Shown here: one piece after another, positions 23,054-34,998 of the stretch | Position numbering within the stretch: position 1 is the first letter of the stretch | How the letters are laid out: each line of letters opens with the position of its first letter | Assembly: GCA_950295325.1 (NCBI GenBank) | Contig: OX485809.1 | Location: forward strand, 40,765,081-40,829,080 | Source: Polytrichum commune | Lineage: Eukaryota > Streptophyta > Polytrichopsida > Polytrichales > Polytrichaceae | Reading direction: 5' to 3' | Length of the DNA stretch: 64,000 nt | Translations under genes and position numbers: made by a program | The notes under the pieces: model-generated | Databases searched by the model: none | Seen by the model: the letters and a program-made list of their open reading frames with translations, nothing else | Told to the model about the DNA's origin: nothing

Positions 23054-23790
23054 ATGCATTTTTGGAAGGCTTTACATGGTGTTGAAAGTGCAAAAAGGGA
23101 GGAAGAGCGTGAACAATGGGTAGGTGGACATCCAAGTGAATTGTCTTGTTCAATAGAATTGAACACCTTGCTAAACTTTAAGGATTGGTTTAGGGGGTTT
23201 GGACAAGCAATGACATTTGACACTCACATCTTAGCCCCAAATGTGTTAGAAATAGAAAGAGGTTCTTTTTGACACGCATGTGTGTAAACCAACTGTTGGA
23301 TAGGGAATTTGCTCTATAGAACTATGTGGGTGGATCTGAAGAGGTTATCAACATCTGACTTTGGAATGGCAACAATATTTTGGAAGACTAGTCAATCACA
23401 TTGCAATGATCTAAACCCATGATAAAGTGCACTATAGTACTTTGGCAAAGTTGAGAAATTTGTATTAATAAACTATAATGCAACTCAAACAAATATTGTT
23501 TTTTAAAGGTAGATGGTATCATACACATGTAGGGGATGTAGATGTAGCAACACAATTAGTAGATATGTTTGGAGAGAGCAAGACTAGATTCAAGTGAAGA
23601 AATTGAAGACAAACCCCATGTGGACTACTTAAAATGCACACACATATTTTACATGCCTGATTTTATTATATTAGAGTGGACTATGGTAATTCGCACAAAA
23701 AGGAGACCCTTAGGTGTTGACCCAAACTGGGACAATGTCATAGAAGAGGTAAAAAAAACTTCAAGAGATTCTAAGACGTAGAGATGGACG
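23054..23790 (+). pseudogene. CACTA-associated DUF4216-like fragment
   Basis: The frame at 23569-23781 has DYLKCTHIFYMPDF and WTMVIRTKRRPLGVDP, resembling the end of DUF4216 ('..QVFYV.D....W.VV...'), which follows DUF4218 in plant CACTA elements. The frame at 23054-23272 probably belongs to the linker but has no motif I can name. Confidence 0.6.
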
Positions 23791-25779
23791 AGTTGAAGTG
23801 GTGTTTGAGTTGAAGGACCAATGGATGGTGTGAAAATGTTTCAAATAAAGGAGACGATGAAAGAGAGGAAGGAAGTGGACATGAAAATAGGTTGAAAGTT
23901 ATGTGGTTAAAAGTGAGGGAGAAGAATTATGGCAAGATGATGAAGAGGAGCCATTGGAAGCAAAGTCATTGGGTTTGTCAAACTAAACTTGTAATGAACT
24001 TATACCATATAAACAACTACTACCAAGATGGCTTTATACGGAATTAATTATACAATGTGGGTGGTTAATTTTGAAAAATTCTTATATAATATTGTAACAT
24101 CATTCGTGACAAATAATAAATTGGGCATGACTTAGTAATTCATGTGTCAATAAAAATAGTCAAATTTGTAGATAGTAAAAGGTTTTCTATGTCATTTGCC
24201 AATATGCCCAATATTGATATATTTTGAAGTTTATAAACAAATGTCTCAAACCCTCAAAAAGTCTTAAAGGATAGCACCACTTCCATATATGTGGTAGGAC
24301 TTTAGCTGAGGATAGCACCACTTCTAGATTGCACACATATTCAAGTAGTTGGAGTTGGAGTTGCAATAGGAAAGGTTGTTGTTGTGGGTGTGGAAGATCC
24401 AAAGATAGCTACAATTTTTTTTTCAACATGAATGCATGAATTCATAACAGAGTCAAACAAAAATTTGAAGATTGGTACGAGGGTCTTGATTATGGAACAA
24501 AACAATGGATTTTAGGCATCAACACGTGGCTAAGATGTGAACGATCACCACAAGCACATAGTCATCGAAGAGGATGAAGCACCTCAAGATCCATATGCAT
24601 TGGAAAGTGTCGGAGATGATGAAGAGGACACTACAACATAATGGCATAACAACAAGGAAGAAAGGATGTGCGGAAGGGTATATGTAGTTAGGTTTTTGCT
24701 ATCATTCAAACGAACCCAAGGAAACCAACCTAAGGTACAAGGTCTCAAGGAAGAGTGAGCTAATACCTATAGGGATTAATGTCACATTGGATCAAACTTA
24801 TTAGCAACTAGTTGTCTTTTATTCCTTCGTTCCTTTTTAATTATATTAGATTTGCACACTTGTGGTTCACTGGTGTTTTCTTAGTCGTGTGGTGTTCTAT
24901 CCTATGTGTGTGTGGACTTCTATCACTCTGATTCCATCCTTTATGTCAATCATGAAGTTCAAAAGCTTGGCAAGTGATCAATTGCTCATAGTCAGGACAA
25001 TGTCCAGGGTAATTTCTTTAAGTAATTGCATTGTCTTTAATTGCCATGAATTGTGCTCATGATAATCTCAAAGTTAAATCATCCTCATCAACTTACAACC
25101 ATCATGCAAATATTCATAGTTGTAATCACCACCTTCATCTTTGATGGACCTGGCGACTTGTCTCAAGGTTCACTCACACCAATTAACAAAATAACAATAC
25201 CTCAACAAAATAGGATATATCCTTTGTTCATATGATTTAGCCTAAATTTAATTAATTTAGCAATCTCCATTGGTCATGAACTTATTCCAATAAGATAAGG
25301 TTTTCCCCCTCTTAAGGTAATGTCCTTGGCAGCCTATAGCCTGCCCAACATATCTTTAATTCTCATCATCCTTGTATGCAAATTCTTTGCCTTACCATGA
25401 CAAGATGCAATAGACCTACTAGGCTATATCTTAGTTGCGATCTTACCCTCTAGTAATGTCTTTCATTTGCCTAGATATCTCTCAACCTATAGTTCGGTTG
25501 TGGCCTTTCAACTCTATCTAATCTCATGTGCGCCCATCCAAGGCTTCACGAAATTCTTTCGCCTTCATTAGGCTATTGACTCAACCTTGCATTGGTCATG
25601 CCAATATTCAATCTCTACTAGGCCATTTCCCTTCTTGAGCTTACAAACTCTTCATCTTAAGTTTTTGAACTAATTTTGTTTGGATTTTAAAGGCAATCGC
25701 CTTTCTTAGCAATTAAGCTTCACTTTCTCTCACATGCTAGGTGATCATGCTCACTTGCTTATTGCCAAGTGTGAGGCCA
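23791..25779. other. Gene-free stretch
   Basis: No domain seen. A 16-bp phrase 'ggatagcaccacttc' occurs twice (24270 and 24313). It may include the 3' end of the CACTA element, but no terminal motif was identified. Confidence 0.4.
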
Positions 25780-27665
25780 AACCCCCCACCCTTAAGCGTC
25801 CGTAGTCCGAGTAGTGGGTTTGGGCTCACATTCCTCCGCGGTATTGGATTTGGACTTGGATGAGTCCATAGTGCAAGGTTCACCCTTCAAGTGGTCTTGG
25901 ATTTAACTTTGGTCTTTGCTTCCTTTGTCTTGCCATCGCGAGAGTGCTCCACATTCTCCATTAATTTGTGCACGTGGTTTATTTTTAAAGAGAGGATGCA
26001 AATGTTAAAAAAAACACTATTCTCTATAGTCAATCTCAAATACATTTACTTGTGAAAGCCACCATAACACTAACTAGCATAATGTAACTAACTACTTGTC
26101 TATGAGCTAATTAGGTAGGCTATCTACTAAGCTCCTTCATGAACCCATCTCTTTACTTTCTAATTACATAAAACTAGTTCCTTCATAAACCCAGCTCCTT
26201 CATAAACCCAGCTTCTTAGCTTCTAACTAAACAAACCCAGCTCCTTCATAAACCCAGCTCCTTCATGAACCCAGCTCCTTAGCTTCTAACTAAACAAACT
26301 CAGGTCCTTCATAAACCCAGCTCTTTACTTTCTAACTAAACAAACCCAGCTCCTTCATAAACCCAGCTCCTTCATGAACCCAGCTCCTTAGCTTCTAACT
26401 AAACAAACCCAGGTCCTTCATAAACCCAGCTCTTTCATGAACCCACAACTTTGTAGTTGTAATCCCCAACTACCTCACTAATTATTCAAGCCCTTAACTA
26501 ATCTTCCTACCTAATTTCCCTAATTCTACTAACAACCCCTTTCTAATCACACAATTCTTCTCTAATCCTAAAATCCTAAAATCCTAGAGAGGAGAGGGGG
26601 AGAGAGAATTTCCTAACTTCACTAAGACTAACTAATCCACACAAGTATATTTTTGCACTCATCACAACATCAAGTGCTCAACTCTTAAACATGGAACTTG
26701 CAACCACGTGTATTCAAAACATGAACTTTAAGTACCACAAATTGGAATCATGAATTAACTTTAAAATCCTTCACGTCAACACTAATTCTACCAAGAGGTC
26801 AAGCCCTCTTCAAGGCTAACAAGCCTTGGCTCTCAAACTAAAAACTAAGCACACACATGTGCTCCAATATGGCTTCCCACACCCACACTTATAACTCGTG
26901 GGGTGCCTTGGAGCACAAAGAAAAGAGAGGATGAGTGAGGGAAGAATGAAGGATTATATAGTAAGCTTGAGGGGGTGAGCACCCTCAAGGCTCACGATAA
27001 GCCCTTGAGATTTCCTCCTACTTAGTAGGCGCCAATCCTATCTTCTAAGCCTTCCTCCCTCAAATGATCAACAAGGATCCTAATTCGAACATTTAACTAG
27101 CCTTGGCTTTCTACCTACCACACTTTACCAAACTTGGGATGCTTCAACCCAAACTTAGCCTCCTTCGCTTTCCGCCGCCATAACTTTCTCCCCTTACTTT
27201 CCCAAATCGTCGCTCACCACTTAATTCAAACCACGATGCTTAACTCGTGATTTGATTGGTGCTTTGAGAATTTGCTTATCCTCCACCTTGCATTCTTCCT
27301 TGGGCCTTCCCCATTAAGTGGCCATGATGAGGTGGTCCACTTGTGCGCTCCATGTGATCCTCCATTCATCCCAATTCGAATGCACTTGCCTCTTGAGTCA
27401 CTTTGGTTGTCTCCATCCATTTGTACTAGCCTACTCACTAACTACTCAATCCAAGTTCTCCTTACCTATCCTCATTCACTCAAATCCTTCCGAAGGTAAA
27501 AACACAATAACAACTCACATCCTAGCCTCTTACAACATGGTACTTCTAAGACTAACATTTCACTCTTTTTATATTTTTGTGAAGTAACATGCTACTTCAA
27601 AGTGCATCAACTAACGTTTCAAGGGTCTAAGACTAAATGTGGGCACCCTTTTGGGCTCACACCAA
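25780..27665 (-). other. Possible minus-strand LTR-like region
   Basis: Read on the minus strand, the phrase TGTGAGCCCAAA occurs at both edges (about 27640 and 25830). An ACTATATAAT TATA-like box lies at 26953-26962, followed by a C/T-rich leader. Plant LTRs often start with TGTGAG and carry such a promoter. No partner LTR or internal domain is visible, so this is tentative. Confidence 0.25.
26129..26450. repeat. Minisatellite with 17-bp subunits and ~109-bp higher-order unit
   Basis: CTCCTTCATAAACCCAG (17 bp) recurs many times. TCTAACTAAACAAAC occurs at 26222, 26285, 26331 and 26394, spacings 63, 46 and 63, so a 109-bp compound unit has itself been duplicated. Confidence 0.85.
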
Positions 27666-30600
27666 GGCTTTCCTCTTTCCTCCTCAATCACTTTTGGCTT
27701 TCACAATCTCACACTTCCTTTGCTCCTTAGGCTATCTTCAATCCGACTTGATTTAGGCTTTTAATTTGTCTCTCTCATGACTACATGCAACATTTTATTT
27801 TGTCAATCACGCCTTCTCAATGTCTTCGCTCAATCCTTCTATTCCTTGGTCTATTGCCAATTGCTTTACTCACTTGCACTCAGTTCCAAGGGCATCTTGC
27901 ATTTACTCATAGTTTAATTACTCTCATGCTATCGTCAATGTATTCCTTCTCTTAATTGTTTTCTCAATCCAACTTGCCATCTTTCTTGATAATCACTTTC
28001 TCACAAGGCTACTGTCATAACTTATGTATTTATATTCACTCCAACTTTTACAGCCTCAAACATTTCATTCGTTCACCCTTACAACCTAATTGCTCAAATC
28101 TATGGTCATCGCCGTCCCTAACATACAATTCAGTTCTTTACTAACTTCAAACTTCAACAATAAGAATTCCAATTCTCATTAACCACAAAGCTTACTCGCG
28201 TATTAGAATTACACAAGTCCACAAGTCTATAGCCTTCTCGGCCTAGCATATGTCTACCCATCTCAATCACTGAGCATCGATGATTCCTAAGTCTATTGCC
28301 TTCTATGAGATTATGTTTGATTCTACAAATGAAAATAACCACCCCCTTCCTTGGCTAACCTTCTCCTTATTAAGTCAAGAAGAAGGAGAAGGTGGTTATC
28401 ATAGCAATAACTTTCTAATCCTATTATGGATGAAACTCTAACTACCAAACACTCGATGAAAGCCACCAAAATTTGAGAATTGCCTACTTTGGTTGGGCTA
28501 TGGCCAAAAAAGGGGCTTATAGTAGCCAATGTTGTGAAACCACTGAGTGAGTACACGGAATTCCATTGGTCAAAAAAGAGGTTTTCTGTAGACACAAATA
28601 GGAGGAGGTTGGGCAATTGGGAGAACAAGGAGGATTATAGGGGATATAAGCAAGAGGATGTACCCATGGCCTCTTAAACATGTGCAATATGTTGTACCCA
28701 TTAAACTTGTGGGAAGCGTTGCACAAAGTTGTAAGAGAGAAAAACCACGACAATAATTGAAGGCGACATACCATGCAATACACAAGTTTTACATCATAAT
28801 CATGCACATGTTGAAGAAGATCCCGGTCATTTTGCACTTGCAGATCAACGGGTTTGCAAGGTGGGTGTGCATTTACGAAAGATGATTTGCCCATTTGAAC
28901 ATTGGGACTCTTGATACATTCATTAGGCGGCATATGCTATGATGGTGAAAGCTTGGAACTAAGATTATCGCAGGGAGACCCCACAATAGTCGTGGATGTA
29001 GGAGTTGTGATTGCCCACCGAGGACAAAGGGGGGGGGTGTCAAATGCAGATGTACCAAGTGTCCATTAGGGAAAGAATTGCATTCCATCCATGACGTGCT
29101 CTGAATTAAAACTTACGGTCTCTGGGACTGCATGAGTACAAATGAGTAGAGAATAGAAAAATAGATGTATGAAACAATAAGAAAATCAGCATGCAAAATG
29201 AACAAGACATAGATTTATGTAAATAGAGCAAGAATACTTGTTGATGATTCCTCAAAGTGTGGGTTGAAGAAACCCTAAGCTGGGTTGGAGCAAGACCAAG
29301 GGTGTGATACAACAACAAAGCATATACATAACAAGAGAATATCCAAACAATCATCCAACATTAATACAACTTTTCTTTTCACTAGTTACCCGTACATGAC
29401 AAGTTTCACTTTGCAATAATTGGAACTTCTCAATTTTGCGATTCTCAATCTCACCCCCAACACACTTCCTTTCCCTCTTAGATGTGTATTGACTATAACG
29501 CATGAATGGCCAATGAGGAAAACTATGATAGCAAGGGGGATGAAAAGCCCTCACATCAATGAATGGTGTAAAATTGCCTGCCTTCCTCAATGAAATGCAC
29601 CTCTTGAAGAAAAAGGGTCGCTAGCTAGCTACCGACATTTTGACCCCTTAAAGATATCCGGACCATTTCTCATGCAAGTTGCAAAAAAAAGCTGGCCGCA
29701 CTCTACAGTCCAAGGCTAAATGATGGTGACAATCACTTATTGTTTAGCTCCTCATGAGTGACTTCACCTTCACTTCTTTCTAAAAGTCAACAAAGAGTGG
29801 GTTCACGGTCAAAGTGTCAAGGGTTTAAGTGGACATTAGAGACCCGATTTTGCTTTTGAAATGGAATGAAATTGGTTTTAAATTAGCCTAGGAAGCCAAA
29901 GGGCCTATGGGACATCAAGATGGTGTCAAACATGTTAATTCCCTAGAGTAGCGGAGTGCAGTAGCCTCCATGAGATGGAAGTCATCAGGTCTTCATTTGA
30001 TAGTCCAACTTGAGACTCCTTAGTACTATATGCTTAGATACTGAAAGAACTTGTCTTTAATGGAGTTGTAGAGGGGACATTCCAACACAAAATGTATCTC
30101 GTTTTTAAGTACATTGTAAGAGTAAAAAAGTGACACAATTTGTTATCTCCGGTGATTGGGACAGTCAACCACCAACAAGTTTCAATGCCAAGTCTATGAT
30201 ACAAGATGCAATTTGCAACAATTATGATTGACATTCATTGTTGAGAAAGTCCTTGAAGTGGAGGTAATTTAACTTCTTTCGAATTCATGGACACAACATC
30301 CAACACTTGAAGTATAACCCCCCCTTCGATTTCAAGATAGGTAGCCAAATTGTCAATCAATGATAAAGTCAATTTGTAGATGAGAACACATTTTTTCATC
30401 CAATTTTATGTACATACATCTCAAATTTGACAATTCTATCCAATTGTCAAGGTGTTTTAAATTTTTTGGGCTATTTCATCCAAGGTACATGTGGAAATAG
30501 TTATGGAATGAACCATTTCTATTTGAAATTTATGACTATATACTTTTTTTGCAAAATATCCATGGACTAGATTGTAATGCCTTTGAAATGGGACATGTTA

Positions 30601-30713
30601 ATGTTAGGCATACATCATAGTCGATTTGTTTTAACCTTGGCCATTGAACACTATCCTTACAACACAATGTCTTTAAACAAATGTGGCCTCTCCTTCAATA
30701 TGAAGCTTGTTAA
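27666..30713. other. Gene-free stretch
   Basis: About 3 kb with only overlapping short frames (up to 138 codons at 28517-28933, minus, unrecognised). A G9 run lies near 29029. No TIR or array with clear edges was found. Confidence 0.4.
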
Positions 30714-31350
30714 GGTAGACGTGCTAACTTGTCACTTGAAGTGTCGAGTATAGTTATCATTATTACACCCAAAATCCAAAATCACTATTGTTAGCAACTG
30801 AGGAAGGATTATAGCACACCATAATATGTCTTATCTAAGTTCTACATGTAAAAGTTATAAGGATCCGAAGATGTATTGGTAGGTGACACAAAATGCTCAT
30901 AAGTGCATGATGTTAAGGTGGTGGATATTCTTATAACCAATATGCACTATTTATGCAAGAGTATTCGGTGTTGATTTTATGTGGGGTGATTTTTAAGTTT
31001 GAGTGATTTGGGTGTTTGTCACACTTTTAGTTTTCCAAAAGTGGTTGGAGAGTTTATGGTTAATTTGATTATTTGCTAACCATTCCTAGGATTGTAAGGT
31101 AGGATCCTTCATAGAATATGAATATTTTATTAAGATAATATTACAACAATTGTTTTGATTATATTTTCACTATTCAACATTTGATTGTACATATTTAGCG
31201 TTATTTTTGTTTTTTTTTTCCCATCATATTTTGACAGCATGACATTCCATTAACCACTAAGGATATTCACACATTTCCCACTAAATTTAGGTGTATCATA
31301 AGTATAACAACATTTTCGCCAATAGAATTGAAGCAACCAAACAGTCCAAG
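30714..31350 (+). repeat. Dispersed repeat block, copy 1 (pairs with 61357-62665)
   Basis: 30714-30980 matches 61357-61625 and 31090-31350 matches 62395-62665, in the same order and orientation. Shared phrases include GGTAGGATCC, 'catcatattttga' and 'atgaagcaacca'-like text. The middle parts differ: 31000-31085 here is LINE sequence. Diverged paralogous blocks of an unidentified repeat. Confidence 0.6.
31000..31085 (-). repeat. Short LINE fragment
   Basis: GAGTGATTTGGGTGTTTGTC and 'ccaaaagtggttggagagtt' match the LINE coding fragments at 44030-44110 and 41950-42030. On the minus strand this encodes the conserved 'KLSN.FWK' segment after RNase H. Confidence 0.6.
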
Positions 31351-32828
31351 CTTTGAAAACATGTCTAGTCTTACTTAAATAGGAGTTATTTGTAGATTTT
31401 TCCAATACCACAGAGCAATCTCTTAGTGATGCGAATCAATTGCCTAGAACTTGTATGCTTGTAGTGCACCATCAATGTTTTCAAGAATAGACATTTTGGG
31501 ACTACAAGCTCACGAAGGTGCTTCATTGTGTCGGTCGCCCTCGACAACAATACATGGTAAATCGAACTCTTTATTTGTTGTCGGGGAACAATTAGTATGT
31601 GTCATTGTATTGTATGTGTTATTGAATTGCCCACGGTCAATTGGGGATTCATTTGGTTTGTGATGACTATGAGATGAAACCGAGGCATGTATGTGTGACA
31701 CAAATCAAGTAGAGACAATGATTTGTCTTGGCAATGAATGCACAAGTCAATTGGGAGTCACCCGGTCTCAACCTTTATGCACCTAACAAGTACACACAAC
31801 AATAATGTCTAAGGGTAAGCAGTTTCTTTCAATTTCCAATCAGCCTGCATATATATCCTAAGATACAACACTCTAAAAGCTGTAATATCACGCTTGTGGC
31901 AACCGAATATCTTATACGTGATATTAAGGAGTTTTATAGTGTTAACATGCGTGCGTGATAAAATAAAATTAGTGTAGCATGTGACATTATGGAATAACAC
32001 AAATTCAACATTGCATGAATGACCATGATGACATTGTGATACGTGCGAGCGTGTGGTTTGACGTCTTTGGTGGTTTATTTTAATGTCAAAATCCATGATG
32101 TGTGGAAGGGAAATGTGACAATAAGGAGTGAGATTGAATAATGAACATTTTTTTCCCTAGGGTTTGGGATATACGGAGTTTAGAGTACATTGTAGATACA
32201 TAATTAAAATGGATAATAAGCAAGTCTGAATTAAGAACATATTCATTTTTTTCTTAATAAATGTTCAAATAATTCTTCATAATCCGTGAAATACATTTGG
32301 GGAATTTGGGCCATGTATGATTCCAAGTTTCTCATATTTTTTTGTATATTTAATCTATTCAAAATGGCAGGAGATTTAGTTAGAAGTTAGGTATAGTAAT
32401 GAAGCATCTACTATTGGGAAAAAATTTCAAATTAATAATTTTTTTCTTCTAATTAAACAAATTAATATGATTTCTTACAACTGTTACAACAAAAAAGGGT
32501 TGCACCATCCAATCAAGCCACGTACCTAAATTGGCATTAATCAACAAGTTTGCAAATCGTGTGGCGACACCTCACCAAAATAATGGTAGTCTAGGTTGGG
32601 CAATTTTACTTAGGTTTCACATGTCATAATCTTGTTACATAATAGATCTTGGCCAATTGGGCTGCACTTTTGTATGGTAACAATGATTGGCATTTTTAAA
32701 ATATCCACGAATGGATTTTCCAATTTTCTTTTTTTAGTGTCCCTACATTTGGTTAAAGTTTGGCTCATGGATGCAACATTTAGGGCTAGAGCATTGCAAC
32801 AACCAAGGGAAAATTACATTCAAATGAA
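31351..32828. other. Gene-free stretch
   Basis: No supported feature. Frames at 31451-31701 overlap on both strands and have no motif. Confidence 0.4.
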
Positions 32829-32836
32829 TTATTGAA

Positions 32837-33244
32837 CACGGGTAGATCACTCCATTGTCAAGTTGAACACCACGTGCGGCCAAAAAAATCTTCTTTTGGT
32901 AAGTTGCACCACCAAAATGGGTCAAAATTTTATCAAATTTTTTTCATGAGTAGATATACACAGTACCTATGACATAGTTAAAAGTGGTAACTAAATTTGA
33001 TGATTTGTTTTTTTCATAAAACATACCATTTCTAACTAGAATGACACAGAATTGGACTAAAAAAATTACTAAAAAAAATAAAGATGACTAAAAATTTCAA
33101 AAAAGTATACAAAAGATACTATCAATGGTTATGTATATGTAGAAAAAATATCATAAATTTAAAATTATATATGGCATGTAATATAGGGGTAGCAAACTTT
33201 GTCCGCACGTGGTGTCAACTTCACAATGAAGTGACCTCCCCGTG
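32837..33244. mobile_element. MITE, CACGGG family (G2)
   Basis: Ends CACGGGTAGATCACT (32837) and the reverse complement of CACGGGGAGGTCACT (to 33244) extend as about 45-bp inverted repeats that include CCACGTGCGG. TTATTGAA flanks both sides exactly (32829-32836, 33245-33252). It is 408 bp and non-coding, and the termini are the same as those of the MITE in copia gag. Confidence 0.9.
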
Positions 33245-33725
33245 TTATTGAATTGGTGTTTGTAATGCATTGGTAATAACATAGTAAAGAAATTTCCAGA
33301 GTTTATTTTTGCACATTTCTTAAGTTTGATAGAGAAGTCACATTTTCTTTACTCCCAACAAAAGTTGCCAATGTTGCTTATTTCATATGTCTCTTATAAA
33401 ATTGTTGTAATAAAACTAAGAAGGACATCCATGGTTGTCACCATCGCATGCCAAGAAAGACCATGTCGTCTGTCCAATCAGACATGACTAGGGAAAACAA
33501 TTCCTTTGGGATAAAATTGACCAATTAAAGCATTCCACTTGAGGAGACAAGTCAATGCATTAGTCAACCCAACCAATCAATCAACAAAATTAAAATTAAA
33601 ACATCACGTTGACCAACCGATCGATCAAAGTACTCCACCTAAATTTTCAGGTTGATCAATCAAATTTACGAATTCAATTACTCCACGTGAGTTAACCTGG
33701 TAGATCTCCTAGTCAACCTTCAACA

Positions 33726-33740
33726 CCCCCCCCCCCCCCC
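33726..33740. repeat. C15 homopolymer
   Basis: Longest of several G/C runs of 10 or more bases in an otherwise AT-rich window; others are near 44644, 44818, 46089, 46748 and 47678. Confidence 0.95.
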
Positions 33741-33895
33741 TTATATTTTCTCTCAATTGAGGAAAATAAAAAATAAAAAAATTGATCAGTGTGGTCGTTT
33801 CCAAAAGACAGAAACGTCCTAACTGATGCTCACATCTTAGGACGTCCAAAAATCAGTTAGGACTCCTAATTAAGTTAGAACAGAGTTGGTGCCCG

Positions 33896-34998
33896 ATTGG
33901 GAATAGGCGCCTCTACTATACATGTGCATGTGATGCCTCAAAGTTACTAGCAAATGAGAGCTCACAATTCATCGAAACACTTGAGATGCTCATTGCACCC
34001 ATGACGTGGGACTCTCATCAAGTGCTAACTTATGGAAACGTGCCATCCTAGCCGTGCTAAAGACAGGAGGGTTGGTGATGTCCTTCTATGGCTAACTCTA
34101 GTGGCCACCCTTCTTTCATGTGATCACAATTCGACTCCTTTGTCCAGCCCTAGACTCACTTCACGTAATTGTAACTTAAAAACTTATTCACATTGACAAG
34201 TGAGTTTCAAGCAAAATTCTTCTATAATACTACCATATTATTAACGATTTTAAGGTAGTCGGACCTGATTCAATTACTTCTCGTTAAAATCACACACCTA
34301 TTTTTGCATGGTGTGTGGTTGGTGTGGATCTAAGAACGGATACCGAAAAGCTATTAAAAGAAATCATATGACATGCCTAGAATTTGTTAGTTATTCCGAG
34401 TTCAATAATCAATGTCGCATAATTGGAGAGGCTTCTAAGATCATTCAATTCTTAATTGTACTTGGGATATTTGGGATGAAAACATGTGAGCTTGTTGACG
34501 ATGGTTTGGACTTTTTTGGAGGTCCAAATTAATGCATATTTAGTGTAAATGGATGTGAGCATCAGTTAGATGGGTGTGATTAATGCATCAGTTAGGACGT
34601 TTCCAGAAGTTAGCACTTGATGGGAGTCCCACGTCATGGGTGCAATGAGCTCCCCGACCAGTGATTGAGGAGATTTTTGGGCATAACCGGTTGAGATCCT
34701 AGGGCTTGCAAGTCCAACCGGTTATATGTTGACATCCTCCGGTTTTCCTTTATTGAACTGGGGTATATTCTATAAATTCCTCTAAAATGATCGGTAATTT
34801 CCATGCAGTCTCGAACTTCAACCGGTTATTTATCAAACTCAACCGGTTCATTTGTAACTAACTGCCGGTTCTCCCCGATCATTGTCCCAGACTGCAGCTG
34901 ATTAACATATCAAGGGTGCTAATAAATTATGAGCTCTCATTTGCTGGTAACTTTCAGGTGTCACATGCACATGTATAGTAAAGGCACCTATTCCCAAT
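33896..34998. repeat. Long inverted repeat (foldback-like), interrupted by hAT-A
   Basis: The left arm (33896-34046) reads ATTGGGAATAGG ... TACATGTGCATGTGA ... CCCATGACGTGGGACT. The same text in reverse complement appears in two pieces on the right (34597-34658 and 34885-34998), separated by MITE A2. Further out, GAAACGTCCTAACTGATG at 33812 is mirrored near 34552-34600. The loop holds a match to dispersed repeat D. It resembles a MULE/foldback-type element, but no TSD was found. Confidence 0.7.
34659..34884 (-). mobile_element. hAT-A MITE, copy A2
   Basis: Starts CAGTGATTGAGGAGA and ends CTCCCCGATCATTG. TCCCCGAC (34651-34658) and TCCCAGAC (34885-34892) match at 7 of 8. It is 226 bp with four AACCGGTT sites, inserted in one arm of the long inverted repeat. 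Confidence 0.9.

Larger units (their letters stand above)
20119..23790 (+). mobile_element. Decayed CACTA (En/Spm) transposon coding region
   Basis: A colinear series of fragments matches the TNP2-type transposase, then DUF4218, then a DUF4216-like segment, the standard order in plant CACTA elements. Stops, frameshifts, apparent introns and at least one MITE interrupt it. I did not find matching CACTA-type termini, so the element's limits are unknown. Components are listed separately. Confidence 0.85.
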
